Assembly: GCA_035547425.1 (NCBI GenBank)
Contig: DASZUU010000051.1
Span: 124,001-188,000, forward strand
Source: Alloacidobacterium sp035547425
GTDB taxonomy: Bacteria > Acidobacteriota > Terriglobia > Terriglobales > Acidobacteriaceae
Length of the DNA: 64,000 bases
Direction: 5' to 3'
In this document: positions 41,338 through 50,735 of the stretch, in pieces
Numbering within the stretch: position 1 is the first letter of the stretch
Layout: each line of letters opens with the position of its first letter
Position numbers and translations under genes: made by a program
The notes under the pieces: generated by a model
What the model was told of the DNA's origin: nothing
Database searches by the model: none
The model's input: the letters and a program-made list of their open reading frames with translations, nothing else

Positions 41338-43686
41338 ATGGCTGACGTAACGTTTACAGTCGATGGCAAAAAGCTGACCGCGCCCGCCGGGACGCTGTTG
41401 ATTGATGCCTGCAAAGCGGCCGGCATCGAGATTCCGGCGTTCTGCTACTATCCGAACCTGTCGCTGCAGGCGGCATGTCGCATGTGCGTGGTGCGCATCG
41501 AGAAGATGCCGAAGCTGCAGACGGCCTGCACCACTCCGGTTGCTGAAGGCATGGTGGTTCAGACCGAGACGGACGAGATCAAGCAGGCACGCAAAGCAAC
41601 GATTGAGTTGCTGCTTGGCAATCATCCGCTGGACTGCCCGGTATGCGATGCAGGCGGCGAGTGCGAACTGCAGGACATGACCTTTAAGTACGGCGCTGCA
41701 GAATCAAAGTACATCGAGATCAAACAGCATCGGGAAGAGCAGCAGTGGTCGCCGGTCGTCTACTTTGACCGTCCGCGCTGCATTCTTTGCTATCGCTGCG
41801 TGCGCGTCTGCGGCGAAGGCATGGATGTGTGGGCGCTCGGTATTCAGAACCGCGGCGTGAGCGCTGTGATCGCTCCGAATGGCCAGGATCATCTGAACTG
41901 CGAAGAGTGCGGCATGTGCATCGATCTGTGCCCGGTCGGCGCATTGACCTCCGGTACATATCGTTATAAGACGCGGCCGTGGGAGATGAACCACGTCGCC
42001 ACCATCTGCACGCACTGCGGCGATGGCTGCAAGACAACGCTGGGTGTGCGCCGCGTGAATGACGGGTCGGAAATTGTGCGCGGCGATAACCGCGACAAGA
42101 GCGGCATCAATGGCGATTTTCTCTGCAACAAGGGCCGCTACGCTTTTGATTTCGCCAACCGCACGGATCGATTGACGAAGCCGCTGGTTCGCCAGTCTGA
42201 CGGTAAGCTTGCCGAAGTGAGCTGGGACCATGCGCTTGACTTTGCGGCCAAGAAGCTGCGCGAAATTCGCGAGGCAAAGGGCGGGCAATCGATTGGTGTG
42301 ATTGGTTCCAACCGTACCACCAACGAAGAAAACTACCTGCTGCAGAAGTTTGCGCGTACGATTCTCGGCACAAATAATATCGATCATCACCGCACTGCGG
42401 ATTATGTTGCATTTGCGGCTGCGCTTGCCGATAAATCCGGCCATACAGCCGGCTTGCGCGATACCGGATCGGCTCCTGCAATTCTGTTGCTTGGAAATAA
42501 TCCGACCGATCAGCACCCGGCTCTGGCATGGAATCTGCGCTCGAATGTGCGCCTGAATCGTTCGCGCTTGTACGTTGCGAATCATGCAGAGATTAAGCTG
42601 CGCCGGCAGGCAAAATCGTTCCTGGAAATTCCGCAGGATGGATACGCTTCGCTGATTCAGTATCTGGCGGGCAATGACGGCGCGATTGCCGCAAATGACA
42701 ATGCTGCGGCCTTCCGCGATGCGATTCGCAAGGAAGAATCTCTGCTGATTATCTTCGGTTCGGAGTATCGCGGACGCGATATTCAGGCGCTGGTTGATTT
42801 CGGCCTTTCGCTGCCGAATACGAAGTTTGCGGCATTGGGCGATTATGTTAACTCGCGCGGCGCTGCCGATATGGGCCTCCTGCCCGATCTGCTGCCGGGC
42901 TATGTTCCGGTAACAAAGGCGGAACACTTTACGGACGAATATGGCGCAGCACTTCCGACCGCACCCGGACTCGATCTGCTGCAGATGTTCGATGCGGCCC
43001 AGCGCGGCGATCTGTCGGCATTGTATGTGGTGGGGTCAAACCCGGTGGCACGTTTCGGCGTCGATCCGGACGCGCTCAAACATACCTTCCTTGTCGTGCA
43101 GGACATGTTCCTGACAGAGACAGCACAGCTTGCCGATGTCGTCTTCCCTGCTGCAAACCTTTATGAGAAGGCCGGCACTGTGACCAATACATACGGCGAT
43201 ATTCAGTTAGTGAAGAAGGCAGCTGACAAGGCCGGTGTTCGCACAGACTTTGAATTGATCGTGCGGCTTGCAGATCGCATGGGGGCTGATCCGAAGAAGC
43301 TGGTTCCTTTTGGAAAAGGCACCTTTGCGGATATGGGACAGTCTCGCGGCGCGCAGTCCGGCGAGGCGGATCGTCATGCAGTCTGGCTCGCTGCAAATCA
43401 TCTGGAACCAAAGCTCAGCCCGTTCGATCCGTTTGCGACGCTCGATGAGATTCAGCGCCTTGTACCCAGCTATCAGGTATCGCGTCTGGAGCTGCTTACG
43501 GGAACGGATCAGCCGGAGAAATTTGGCTTGGTGCAGATTCAGCCTGCGACTGGAAGGCGCGACCTGGTTCTGCCTGCGGACGACAGTCTCTTTACCTCAG
43601 GAACACTTGGACGCTACAGCGGCATGTTGAAGGACATTGTCGAATCGCATACTACACCCAACCCCGCGGAAACAGCGGCGGATTAG
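41338..43686 (+). CDS. nuoG: NADH-quinone oxidoreductase subunit G
   Basis: NuoG (75-kDa subunit) carries several clusters linking NuoF to NuoI. The 782-residue protein starts with a [2Fe-2S] domain (CYYPNLSLQAACRMC), then DCPVCDAGGEC, and two cysteine groups CILCYRCVRVC and CEECGMCIDLCP for [4Fe-4S] clusters. A further group, CTHCGDGC with a later Cys (FLCNKGR), matches the extra N7 cluster found in some bacteria. The molybdopterin-like domain follows. AGGA precedes ATG 41338; an earlier in-frame start at 41284 lies in nuoF. Confidence 0.96.
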   Translation: MADVTFTVDGKKLTAPAGTLLIDACKAAGIEIPAFCYYPNLSLQAACRMCVVRIEKMPKLQTACTTPVAEGMVVQTETDEIKQARKATIELLLGNHPLDCPVCDAGGECELQDMTFKYGAAESKYIEIKQHREEQQWSPVVYFDRPRCILCYRCVRVCGEGMDVWALGIQNRGVSAVIAPNGQDHLNCEECGMCIDLCPVGALTSGTYRYKTRPWEMNHVATICTHCGDGCKTTLGVRRVNDGSEIVRGDNRDKSGINGDFLCNKGRYAFDFANRTDRLTKPLVRQSDGKLAEVSWDHALDFAAKKLREIREAKGGQSIGVIGSNRTTNEENYLLQKFARTILGTNNIDHHRTADYVAFAAALADKSGHTAGLRDTGSAPAILLLGNNPTDQHPALAWNLRSNVRLNRSRLYVANHAEIKLRRQAKSFLEIPQDGYASLIQYLAGNDGAIAANDNAAAFRDAIRKEESLLIIFGSEYRGRDIQALVDFGLSLPNTKFAALGDYVNSRGAADMGLLPDLLPGYVPVTKAEHFTDEYGAALPTAPGLDLLQMFDAAQRGDLSALYVVGSNPVARFGVDPDALKHTFLVVQDMFLTETAQLADVVFPAANLYEKAGTVTNTYGDIQLVKKAADKAGVRTDFELIVRLADRMGADPKKLVPFGKGTFADMGQSRGAQSGEADRHAVWLAANHLEPKLSPFDPFATLDEIQRLVPSYQVSRLELLTGTDQPEKFGLVQIQPATGRRDLVLPADDSLFTSGTLGRYSGMLKDIVESHTTPNPAETAAD

Positions 43687-43705
43687 AAACTTTTTGGAAG
43701 GCCCG

Positions 43706-44761
43706 ATGGAAGTCAGTATCTGGATCTTTTTACTGTTAAGCGTGCTGAAGGTTGCCGTCGTGACGGTGATTCTTCTAACGGCCGTCGCTTATACGGTGCT
43801 GCTGGAGCGCAAGGTTGTGGGTCGTATTCAGAATCGGTGGGGGCCCAGCCGTGTCGGTCCTTTTGGACTGCTGCAGCCGCTGGCCGACGGATTGAAGCTC
43901 TTCCTCAAGGAAGACCTGATGCCGACCAATGTGTATCGGCCGCTTTATATCCTGGCTCCGCTCATTGCGCTGACATGCGCCTTGATTTCGATCTCGGTTG
44001 TGCCTTTCGGCAAGGAGATTTACTACAAGGGCGTCGATCTCTTCCAGATTGCCGATCTCAATATCGGGCTGCTGGTGATTCTCGGCATCACCTCAATCGG
44101 CGTATACGGAATCGCGCTTTCCGGCTGGTCGTCGAATAATAAATATTCTCTGTTGGGCGCTCTGCGCGCAAGCGCGCAGCTTATCAGCTATGAGTTGGCT
44201 CTGGGGCTTTCGCTGGTTGGTGTGGTTCTGCGGGCAGGCTCTTTGCGGCTGCGCGACATCGTTGATGTGCAGGCAACGCATGGGCTGCTTTCCTGGAATG
44301 TCTTTGGCGGGCTGCAGTTTGTCGCCTTCTTTATTTATCTGATGGCGGCCTATGCCGAAACTAACCGCGCTCCTTTCGATCTTCCGGAGGCGGAAAGCGA
44401 ATTGACTGCCGGGTATCACACCGAATACAGCTCGATGAAGTTCGCGATGTTCTTTATGGCGGAATATGCCAACATGATTACGGTCAGCTGCGTCGCGACG
44501 CTGCTCTTTCTGGGCGGCTGGTCGAGCCCATTCGGAAACCTGTTGCCGGCCTGGGGCGGACCCATTGTGCAGGCACTGCTGCCGGTCTTCTGGTTTGTGG
44601 CAAAGGTCTTCTTCTTCCTGTTCTTGTACATCTGGGTGCGCGGCACGCTACCGCGTTTCCGCTATGACCAGTTGATGGGTTTCGGCTGGAAGTTTTTGTT
44701 ACCGGTTGCGATTGCGAATATTATTGCGACGAGCCTGTGGCTGGCTTTTCGCGCTGGATAG
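43706..44761 (+). CDS. nuoH: NADH-quinone oxidoreductase subunit H
   Basis: NuoH is the membrane subunit that helps form the quinone chamber. The protein is 351 residues with about eight transmembrane helices. Signature stretches are GRIQNRWGPSRVGPFGLLQPLADGLKL after the first helix (shown here only by its position near residues 38-64) and the loop NRAPFDLPEAESELTAGYHT. GGAAGG precedes ATG 43706; a start at 43637 lies inside nuoG. nuoI, which normally follows nuoH, is absent; nuoJ comes 40 bases later. Confidence 0.95.
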   Translation: MEVSIWIFLLLSVLKVAVVTVILLTAVAYTVLLERKVVGRIQNRWGPSRVGPFGLLQPLADGLKLFLKEDLMPTNVYRPLYILAPLIALTCALISISVVPFGKEIYYKGVDLFQIADLNIGLLVILGITSIGVYGIALSGWSSNNKYSLLGALRASAQLISYELALGLSLVGVVLRAGSLRLRDIVDVQATHGLLSWNVFGGLQFVAFFIYLMAAYAETNRAPFDLPEAESELTAGYHTEYSSMKFAMFFMAEYANMITVSCVATLLFLGGWSSPFGNLLPAWGGPIVQALLPVFWFVAKVFFFLFLYIWVRGTLPRFRYDQLMGFGWKFLLPVAIANIIATSLWLAFRAG

Positions 44762-44801
44762 TTCCAACAACTAGCTTCTTTACGGTTTTACTTTTACGAG
44801 C

Positions 44802-45296
44802 ATGCACTTAGTCCTGTTCTTCATCTTCGGCGTGTTGTGCGTAGCAGGGGCATTAAACCTCCTTCTGCAACGCCACCCCATCAACAGCGCATTGTCGCTG
44901 ATTGTGGTGATGACATCACTCGCCGTGTTGTATCTGCTGCTTGGAGCTGAATTTCTGGCTGCGGCGCAGGTCATTGTTTATTCTGGCGCCATCATGGTGC
45001 TCTTTACCTTCGTCATCATGCTTTTGAATGCCGGCGAAGAAGAACGCACACACGGCAGCAAGGCCGCCTATATGGTCGGAATTCCCGGCGCAGCTGCGGT
45101 GCTGGGCATTCTCGCCTATGTTTTCCTGAAGCAACGCGGCAATCTCGGCGTGGCGACCCTGGGCAGCTATCTTGTCACAACGCATGATTTGAGCCGTCTT
45201 CTCTTCCGCGACCTGTTGTTGCCGTTTGAAGTCACTTCGGTACTGATTCTGGTGGCTATCCTCGGCGCGGTTGCGCTGGCGAGAAAGGAGCACTGA
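44802..45296 (+). CDS. nuoJ: NADH-quinone oxidoreductase subunit J
   Basis: NuoJ is a small membrane subunit with five helices and a pi-bulge helix important in proton coupling. This protein has 164 residues; the family pattern is visible in NLLLQRHPINSALSLIV, LLLGAEFLAAAQVIVYSGAI and MVLFTFVIMLLNAG. It ends in LVAILGAVALARKEH. It directly follows nuoH, where nuoI would be expected, and is five bases before nuoK. Confidence 0.94.
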   Translation: MHLVLFFIFGVLCVAGALNLLLQRHPINSALSLIVVMTSLAVLYLLLGAEFLAAAQVIVYSGAIMVLFTFVIMLLNAGEEERTHGSKAAYMVGIPGAAAVLGILAYVFLKQRGNLGVATLGSYLVTTHDLSRLLFRDLLLPFEVTSVLILVAILGAVALARKEH

Positions 45297-45301
45297 GCAT
45301 T

Positions 45302-45607
45302 ATGGCTGTTCCCATCGCCTATTACCTGGTGTTGAGCGCGATTCTGTTCTCGATTGGTGTAGCGGCGTTCCTTATCAAGCGCAACATCATTACGATCTTC
45401 ATGTCGATCGAGTTGATGTTGAATGCAGTCAATCTTGCCTTCGTTGCCTTTGCGCATCAGTGGCACCATGTCAGCGGGCAGATATTCGTCTTCTTTGTGA
45501 TGGTCGTGGCAGCAGCAGAAGCTGCAGTCGGGCTTGCCATTATTATCGCCATCTTCCGTACCCGCAGCACTTTGAATGTTGACCAAGTGGATTTGATGAA
45601 ACTATGA
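45302..45607 (+). CDS. nuoK: NADH-quinone oxidoreductase subunit K
   Basis: NuoK has three transmembrane helices with conserved glutamates used in proton transfer. The 101-residue protein shows one of these in FMSIELMLNAVNLAFVAF and the other in MVVAAAEAAVGLAIIIAIF. It ends in the loop RTRSTLNVDQVDLMKL, which is conserved. The last four bases overlap nuoL. The start is ATG 45302, five bases after nuoJ. Confidence 0.96.
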   Translation: MAVPIAYYLVLSAILFSIGVAAFLIKRNIITIFMSIELMLNAVNLAFVAFAHQWHHVSGQIFVFFVMVVAAAEAAVGLAIIIAIFRTRSTLNVDQVDLMKL

Positions 45608-47652
45608 CCAGTTCCCTTCATCTCTGGCTGATTCCGCTCGTTCCCTTCGCCGGATTTCTGGTGAACGGTCTCCTTGGCCGCCGTTTTCCCAAGGCGCTGG
45701 TAGCGACAATTGCGTGGGTGGCCACGCTGATTCCCTTTTTGCAAGTGCTGAATATCGCGCTGCATTTCAGCTCTTTGACGCTGCCGTATACCGAGCGGGT
45801 AGCGACGTGGATTGCAGCGGGCAATTTTCGCGCCGATTTCGCATTCTCGCTCGATCAGCTGACGCTGATCATGCTGCTTGTCGTCACCGGCGTCGGCTTC
45901 CTGATTCACCTATATTCTGCCGGATATATGGCGCATGAAGATGGCTACTGGCGCTTCTTTGCCTATCTGAACCTCTTCATGTTCTTCATGCTTACGCTGG
46001 TGCTGGCGGAGAACTTCCTTCTGATGTTTGTCGGATGGGAGGGCGTCGGTCTTGCGTCGTACCTGCTGATCGGCTTCTATTTCACGCGCGACTCGGCGGC
46101 AAAGGCCGGCAAGAAGGCTTTCGTCGTGAATCGTATTGGCGACTTCGGTTTCCTGATCGGCATGTTTCTGCTGATTGCGCACTTCGGCACGTTGAGCTTT
46201 GACGGCATCTTCAGCCAGATTGCGCAGCATCCGGAATGGCAGGGCGGCTTCCTGACCGCGATTGCGCTCTTTCTTGTGCTCGGAGCTACAGGTAAGTCAG
46301 CGCAGATTCCGCTTTATGTATGGTTGCCGGACGCGATGGAAGGCCCTACGCCGGTCTCTGCTCTGATTCACGCAGCGACGATGGTGACGGCCGGCGTCTA
46401 CATGATTGCTCGCTCGCATGCGATCTTCGATCGTTCGCCTTTCGCGCTGAGCACGGTTGCTATCATTGGCGCTGCAACGGCACTCTTTGCTGCGACCATC
46501 GGCCTCGTCCAGACAGACATCAAGCGCGTTCTGGCCTACTCGACCGTATCGCAGCTGGGATACATGTTCCTGGCTTGTGGAGTCGCTGCTTATTCTGCTG
46601 GAGTCTTTCATCTGCTGACGCATGCCTTCTTCAAAGCACTGCTCTTCCTCGCTGCCGGATCTGTGATCCATGCACTAAGTGGCGAGCAGGATATGCGTGT
46701 GATGGGTGGCCTACGGAAAAAGATCCCCGTCACCTTCTGGACAATGACAGCAGCGGTCTTTGCTATTGCCGGATTTCCGCCGTTTGCCGGGTTCTTCAGC
46801 AAGGATGAGATTCTCTACCAGGCCTTCGTTTCGCCGAATCCTATCGGAAAGATCGTATGGTTTATCGGTCTTCTGACGGCGGGGCTGACTGCGTTCTACA
46901 TGTTCCGGCTCTGGTATCTCACGTTCTTCGGCGAGAGCCGCGCCGACCAGGCTGCGGCGCATACCCCTGAACCGGGACATCACGCGGAGAAGGAGGAGCA
47001 CAAGCATCCGGTACATGAGAGCCCCTGGATCATGCTTGCTCCCCTGGTAATTCTTGCGATTCTTTCTGTAATCGGCGGATGGGTGGGCGTACCTGCAGCG
47101 CTGGGCGGACACAACGAGATTGAGCACTTTCTCTCGCCAGTGATGCATGCGCAGCATCTCTCCTTTGAGCAGGTGAGCGTGGCACTGCAAACGCAGCCGC
47201 AGACAGTAGCATCGACTACGCCCGAAGCGCCTGAAGGCAATCATTCTCTGGAATTGCTGCTGGCTATCGTTTCCGTGGCTACGGCTGTGATCGGGTGGTT
47301 CTTTGCGCACCTGATGTATTTCGCGAAGCCGGAACTGCCGAAACAGCTTGCGGCGAAGGTGCATGGGCTCTATTCGCTGCTGCTGAATAAATACTGGATT
47401 GACGAGTTGTATGGCGCCGTCATTGTGACGCCTGTGCTTCTGCTCTCCCGGTATGTACTTAAGGGCTTATTCGATACTGGCGTAATTACCGGCGGCAGTC
47501 TGGCGTTAGGTTACACAACGCAGGGCATCGGTTCACTTGTACAGCGTGTGCAATCGGGCAATATTCGCTCGTATGCAGGATGGCTGGCAATTGGAGCAGC
47601 CGCTCTGTTGTTGTTGTCGTATTTTGGATTTGGAGCGCACCTGCCGTTTTAA
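45604..47652 (+). CDS. nuoL: NADH-quinone oxidoreductase subunit L
   Basis: NuoL is the distal antiporter-like proton-pumping subunit. At 682 residues it has the normal length, with around 16 transmembrane helices and a long lateral helix at the C-terminus. Conserved pump residues lie in FVGWEGVGLASYLLIG (Glu) and LPDAMEGPTPVSALIHAATM (Lys/His region further on). A His-rich loop (PGHHAEKEEHKHPVHE) near residue 460 is a local feature. It overlaps nuoK by four bases and is 30 bases before nuoM. Confidence 0.96.
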   Translation: MTSSLHLWLIPLVPFAGFLVNGLLGRRFPKALVATIAWVATLIPFLQVLNIALHFSSLTLPYTERVATWIAAGNFRADFAFSLDQLTLIMLLVVTGVGFLIHLYSAGYMAHEDGYWRFFAYLNLFMFFMLTLVLAENFLLMFVGWEGVGLASYLLIGFYFTRDSAAKAGKKAFVVNRIGDFGFLIGMFLLIAHFGTLSFDGIFSQIAQHPEWQGGFLTAIALFLVLGATGKSAQIPLYVWLPDAMEGPTPVSALIHAATMVTAGVYMIARSHAIFDRSPFALSTVAIIGAATALFAATIGLVQTDIKRVLAYSTVSQLGYMFLACGVAAYSAGVFHLLTHAFFKALLFLAAGSVIHALSGEQDMRVMGGLRKKIPVTFWTMTAAVFAIAGFPPFAGFFSKDEILYQAFVSPNPIGKIVWFIGLLTAGLTAFYMFRLWYLTFFGESRADQAAAHTPEPGHHAEKEEHKHPVHESPWIMLAPLVILAILSVIGGWVGVPAALGGHNEIEHFLSPVMHAQHLSFEQVSVALQTQPQTVASTTPEAPEGNHSLELLLAIVSVATAVIGWFFAHLMYFAKPELPKQLAAKVHGLYSLLLNKYWIDELYGAVIVTPVLLLSRYVLKGLFDTGVITGGSLALGYTTQGIGSLVQRVQSGNIRSYAGWLAIGAAALLLLSYFGFGAHLPF

Positions 47653-47682
47653 CGGCAGGGCCGAAGATTAAGGAACGTATTC

Positions 47683-49197
47683 GTGTTGAACGATTCCATT
47701 TTGTCGCTGATTACGTTTGTGCCCACAGCGGGCGCGATCGTGGTTGCCCTGCTGCCGCGGCGCGGCAAGCTGATCCAGTGGTTCACACTTCTGGTCACGC
47801 TGCTGACTTTTGCGCTGACGCTGCATCTGCCTGCGCACTATAACTATGGGCAGACCGGCTTCCAGTTTGAAGAAAACCATGCGTGGATCGCGAGTCCGAA
47901 GATCGGCTATCACCTCGGCATCGACGGCATTTCGATGTGGCTGGTGGTGCTGGTTGGATTCCTTGGCCCCCTGGCGGTGCTGGCTTCGTGGAAAGCCATC
48001 GAGAGTCGTACAAAAGAGTTTTATTTCCTGTTTCTGCTTCAGCAGACAGCGATGCTCGGCGTTTTCGTCGCGCTGGACATGTTTCTTTATTACGGGTTCT
48101 GGGAACTTTCGCTGGTGCCAATGGCGATTCTGATTGCCATGTTTGGTCGCCAGCGGGGACCGCAGGCTGCGATCAAGTTCTTCATCTTTACCTTCCTGCC
48201 TTCGGCGCTGCTGCTGGTTGGGCTGCTCTGGCTTTATGCAAAAACCGGCACATTTGACTTCGTACAGACACAGCAGTATCTCGCCCAGAATGGCTCAACC
48301 CTTGCACCACAGGCACTGTGGTGGGTTTCACTGGCTTTTCTGGCTGCCTTTGCTGTCAAGGTTCCTGTCTTTCCATTGCATGGCTGGTTGAGCGATGTCT
48401 TTTCCGAAGCGCCTACAGCAATGGCCATGGTGGTTGCCGGCAAACTTGGCCTTTATTCAATCATTCGTTTCAATCTCGGCCTCTTCCCTGAGCAATCGCG
48501 GCAGATTGCGCCGTTGATGATTGCGCTGGCAGTGATTGGCATCCTTTACGGCGCGCTGATAGCGCTGGTACAGCAGGACCTGAAGCGTTTCCTGGCGTTC
48601 TCAACTGTGGGCCATCTAAGCTTCTGCGTACTAGGCATCTTTTGCTTCACGGTCGTCGGACTAAACGGCGCAGTCTACCAGGTGCTCAACCACGAGCTTT
48701 CCGGCGCAGCGATTTTGATTTTGTTCGGCATTCTTTATGAGCGTTACGGCACCTACGATATGGCGCTCTATGGCGGCATGGCGGCGAAGCTGCCGCGCAT
48801 GGCTACGTTCTATGTCATTACGGCGCTTTCGCTTGTAGGACTGCCGATTCTCAACGGTTTTGTCGGCGAATTCCTGATCCTTAGCTCGAGTTTCCGCGTA
48901 CATCCGTACTGGGGTACGGCGGCAACGCTGGGTGTCATTCTGAGCGCAGCTTACATGCTGACGATGATCCAGAAGCTCTTTTATGGCGAAGAGTCTCAGC
49001 TGGTCGCCAATAAGAATGTGCCGGATGTTGTCGCGCGCGAAGGCGTAGCGCTGGTTCCGGCTGTCATTCTTATGCTGGTGCTCGGCGTGGCTTCACCGTA
49101 CTGGATTCGCGCAATCAGCGGCGCAGTGAGCGGTCTGGCGCAGAATGTCGCTCACGCAACCATGACTCTTACCAATACTATGGCGGAGAAGCAATGA
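47683..49197 (+). CDS. nuoM: NADH-quinone oxidoreductase subunit M
   Basis: NuoM is the middle antiporter-like pumping subunit. This protein has 504 residues and about 14 helices; the discontinuous helix pair and key residues appear in FWELSLVPMAILIAMFG and PLHGWLSDVFSEAPTAMAM. The start is GTG 47683 with AAGGA about eight bases upstream; the second codon is TTG, so a slightly later start is possible. It overlaps nuoN by four bases. Confidence 0.95.
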   Translation: MLNDSILSLITFVPTAGAIVVALLPRRGKLIQWFTLLVTLLTFALTLHLPAHYNYGQTGFQFEENHAWIASPKIGYHLGIDGISMWLVVLVGFLGPLAVLASWKAIESRTKEFYFLFLLQQTAMLGVFVALDMFLYYGFWELSLVPMAILIAMFGRQRGPQAAIKFFIFTFLPSALLLVGLLWLYAKTGTFDFVQTQQYLAQNGSTLAPQALWWVSLAFLAAFAVKVPVFPLHGWLSDVFSEAPTAMAMVVAGKLGLYSIIRFNLGLFPEQSRQIAPLMIALAVIGILYGALIALVQQDLKRFLAFSTVGHLSFCVLGIFCFTVVGLNGAVYQVLNHELSGAAILILFGILYERYGTYDMALYGGMAAKLPRMATFYVITALSLVGLPILNGFVGEFLILSSSFRVHPYWGTAATLGVILSAAYMLTMIQKLFYGEESQLVANKNVPDVVAREGVALVPAVILMLVLGVASPYWIRAISGAVSGLAQNVAHATMTLTNTMAEKQ

Positions 49198-50681
49198 CCG
49201 GAGCAGCACAGATTTTCCGTATTCTCCCCGAAGGGATACTCATCCTCACCGGCGTGCTCATCATGTTGTTTGAGCCGCTCCTGGCGAAGAATGCAAGCCG
49301 TAAGCCGCTGGGCTGGCTGGCCGTTCTAGGCACACTGGTTGCGCTTGCCGCGAGCCTCTGGCAGTTGCAGCTCCCTTTCGGCACAGCATATTTCGGCACG
49401 ATACAGACGGACCCGTTCAGCATCTTTTTTCATCTTCTGATCGCAGGGATTGTTCTGGTGACGCTGTTGGTTACGCTCGATGCAGCCGCACCCAACGCCG
49501 AAAGCCTGGGAGAACTTTTTGCGCTTATTTGCTTCGGCGCCTCCGGCATGATGCTGATGGCAAGCGCAGATGAACTGTTGCTTGTATTTGTGGGGCTCGA
49601 AATTTCTTCTATCTCCACTTACATCATGGCGGCCTTTCGTCGGAAGAGCGCCAAAGGGCCGGAATCAGCAATTAAATATTTCCTGCTTGGCTCGTTTGCG
49701 ACGGCATTCTTCCTCTACGGCATTGCATTGATCTTCGGGGCAACCGGCACCACCGACATCCCTGAAATCGCCAACCTGCTGGCTGTCAGCCATGTGCCTG
49801 TTTTCGGAATTATCGGATTGGCCATGATCCTGATCGGTATCGGCTTCAAGGTATCAGCGGTTCCCTTCCAGGTCTGGGCTCCTGATGTATATGAAGGCGC
49901 GCCATCACCCGTGGTCGGGCTGATGTCCACGGCCCCCAAAGCTGCAGCTTTCGCCGTTCTTCTACGGGTGCTCTACACGGCGCTTCCGGCGCTGCACAAT
50001 CACTGGCAGCCTCTTATCTGGTGGATGGCTGCGCTTTCAATGACAGTGGGCAATCTTGGCGCACTTCGTCAGCAGAACATCAAACGTATGCTGGCGTATT
50101 CATCGATTGCTCATGCGGGCTATCTGCTGGTGGCCTTTACGGCACTTTCGGCCGATGGCATTGCTGCTGCCAGCTTTTATGCCGCCAGCTATGCGGTGAT
50201 GAACGTGGGCGCGTTTGCTGTCATCAGCCATGCCGGCGGAATGGATGACCGACTGACGTTAGTTCAGGATTATCGCGGACTGGCGTACCGCTCACCTTTG
50301 CTTGCGGGCTCGCTGGCCTTCTTCCTGATCTCGCTGATCGGGATTCCCTTCACCGGCGGTTTCTTCGGTAAATTTTATGTTTTTGCGTCAGCACTGCATT
50401 CCGGCTTAGTTTGGTTGACAATCATTGGCCTGGTGAACAGCGGAATCGCCGTTTACTACTACCTGCGGCCTGTGGTTGCCATCTATTCAAAGCCCGTGCA
50501 TAGTGATCTGCTGGATAGCATACCTGCCGTCACCGTGCCCCTGCTGCTGGCTCTGGTGCTCACGGTTGCAGGAACGCTGATACTTGGCATCGCTCCGGGA
50601 CGCGTGTTAGCTTTGGCAAAGGCAGGAGCACAGACGCTCACTCCGGCTGCTACCGTCGATACTACGACCGCAGCCCGATAA
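49194..50681 (+). CDS. nuoN: NADH-quinone oxidoreductase subunit N
   Basis: NuoN is the third antiporter-like subunit, next to NuoK. The protein is 495 residues with about 14 helices; recognisable parts are FVGLEISSISTYIMAAF, FQVWAPDVYEGAPSPVVGL and YSSIAHAGYLLVA. It closes the operon and is followed by a strong terminator shared with the convergent ABC gene. Thirteen of the usual fourteen subunit genes minus nuoB and nuoI are thus in one run. Confidence 0.95.
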   Translation: MTGAAQIFRILPEGILILTGVLIMLFEPLLAKNASRKPLGWLAVLGTLVALAASLWQLQLPFGTAYFGTIQTDPFSIFFHLLIAGIVLVTLLVTLDAAAPNAESLGELFALICFGASGMMLMASADELLLVFVGLEISSISTYIMAAFRRKSAKGPESAIKYFLLGSFATAFFLYGIALIFGATGTTDIPEIANLLAVSHVPVFGIIGLAMILIGIGFKVSAVPFQVWAPDVYEGAPSPVVGLMSTAPKAAAFAVLLRVLYTALPALHNHWQPLIWWMAALSMTVGNLGALRQQNIKRMLAYSSIAHAGYLLVAFTALSADGIAAASFYAASYAVMNVGAFAVISHAGGMDDRLTLVQDYRGLAYRSPLLAGSLAFFLISLIGIPFTGGFFGKFYVFASALHSGLVWLTIIGLVNSGIAVYYYLRPVVAIYSKPVHSDLLDSIPAVTVPLLLALVLTVAGTLILGIAPGRVLALAKAGAQTLTPAATVDTTTAAR

Positions 50682-50693
50682 ATCTCTCATTTG

Positions 50694-50728
50694 CAGGTCT
50701 GGCTTTTCACAGCCAGGCCTGTTTCATT
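50694..50728. terminator. bidirectional terminator after nuoN
   Basis: Eleven-base stem CAGGTCTGGCT / AGCCAGGCCTG with one G-U pair and a six-base loop, followed by TTTCATTT, between the convergent nuoN and ABC permease genes. Confidence 0.8.
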
Positions 50729-50735
50729 TAGGTGC

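Noticed and set aside
41704..42927. Long minus-strand open frame across nuoG
   Set aside because: It is a shadow of nuoG, whose cluster motifs are intact on the plus strand.
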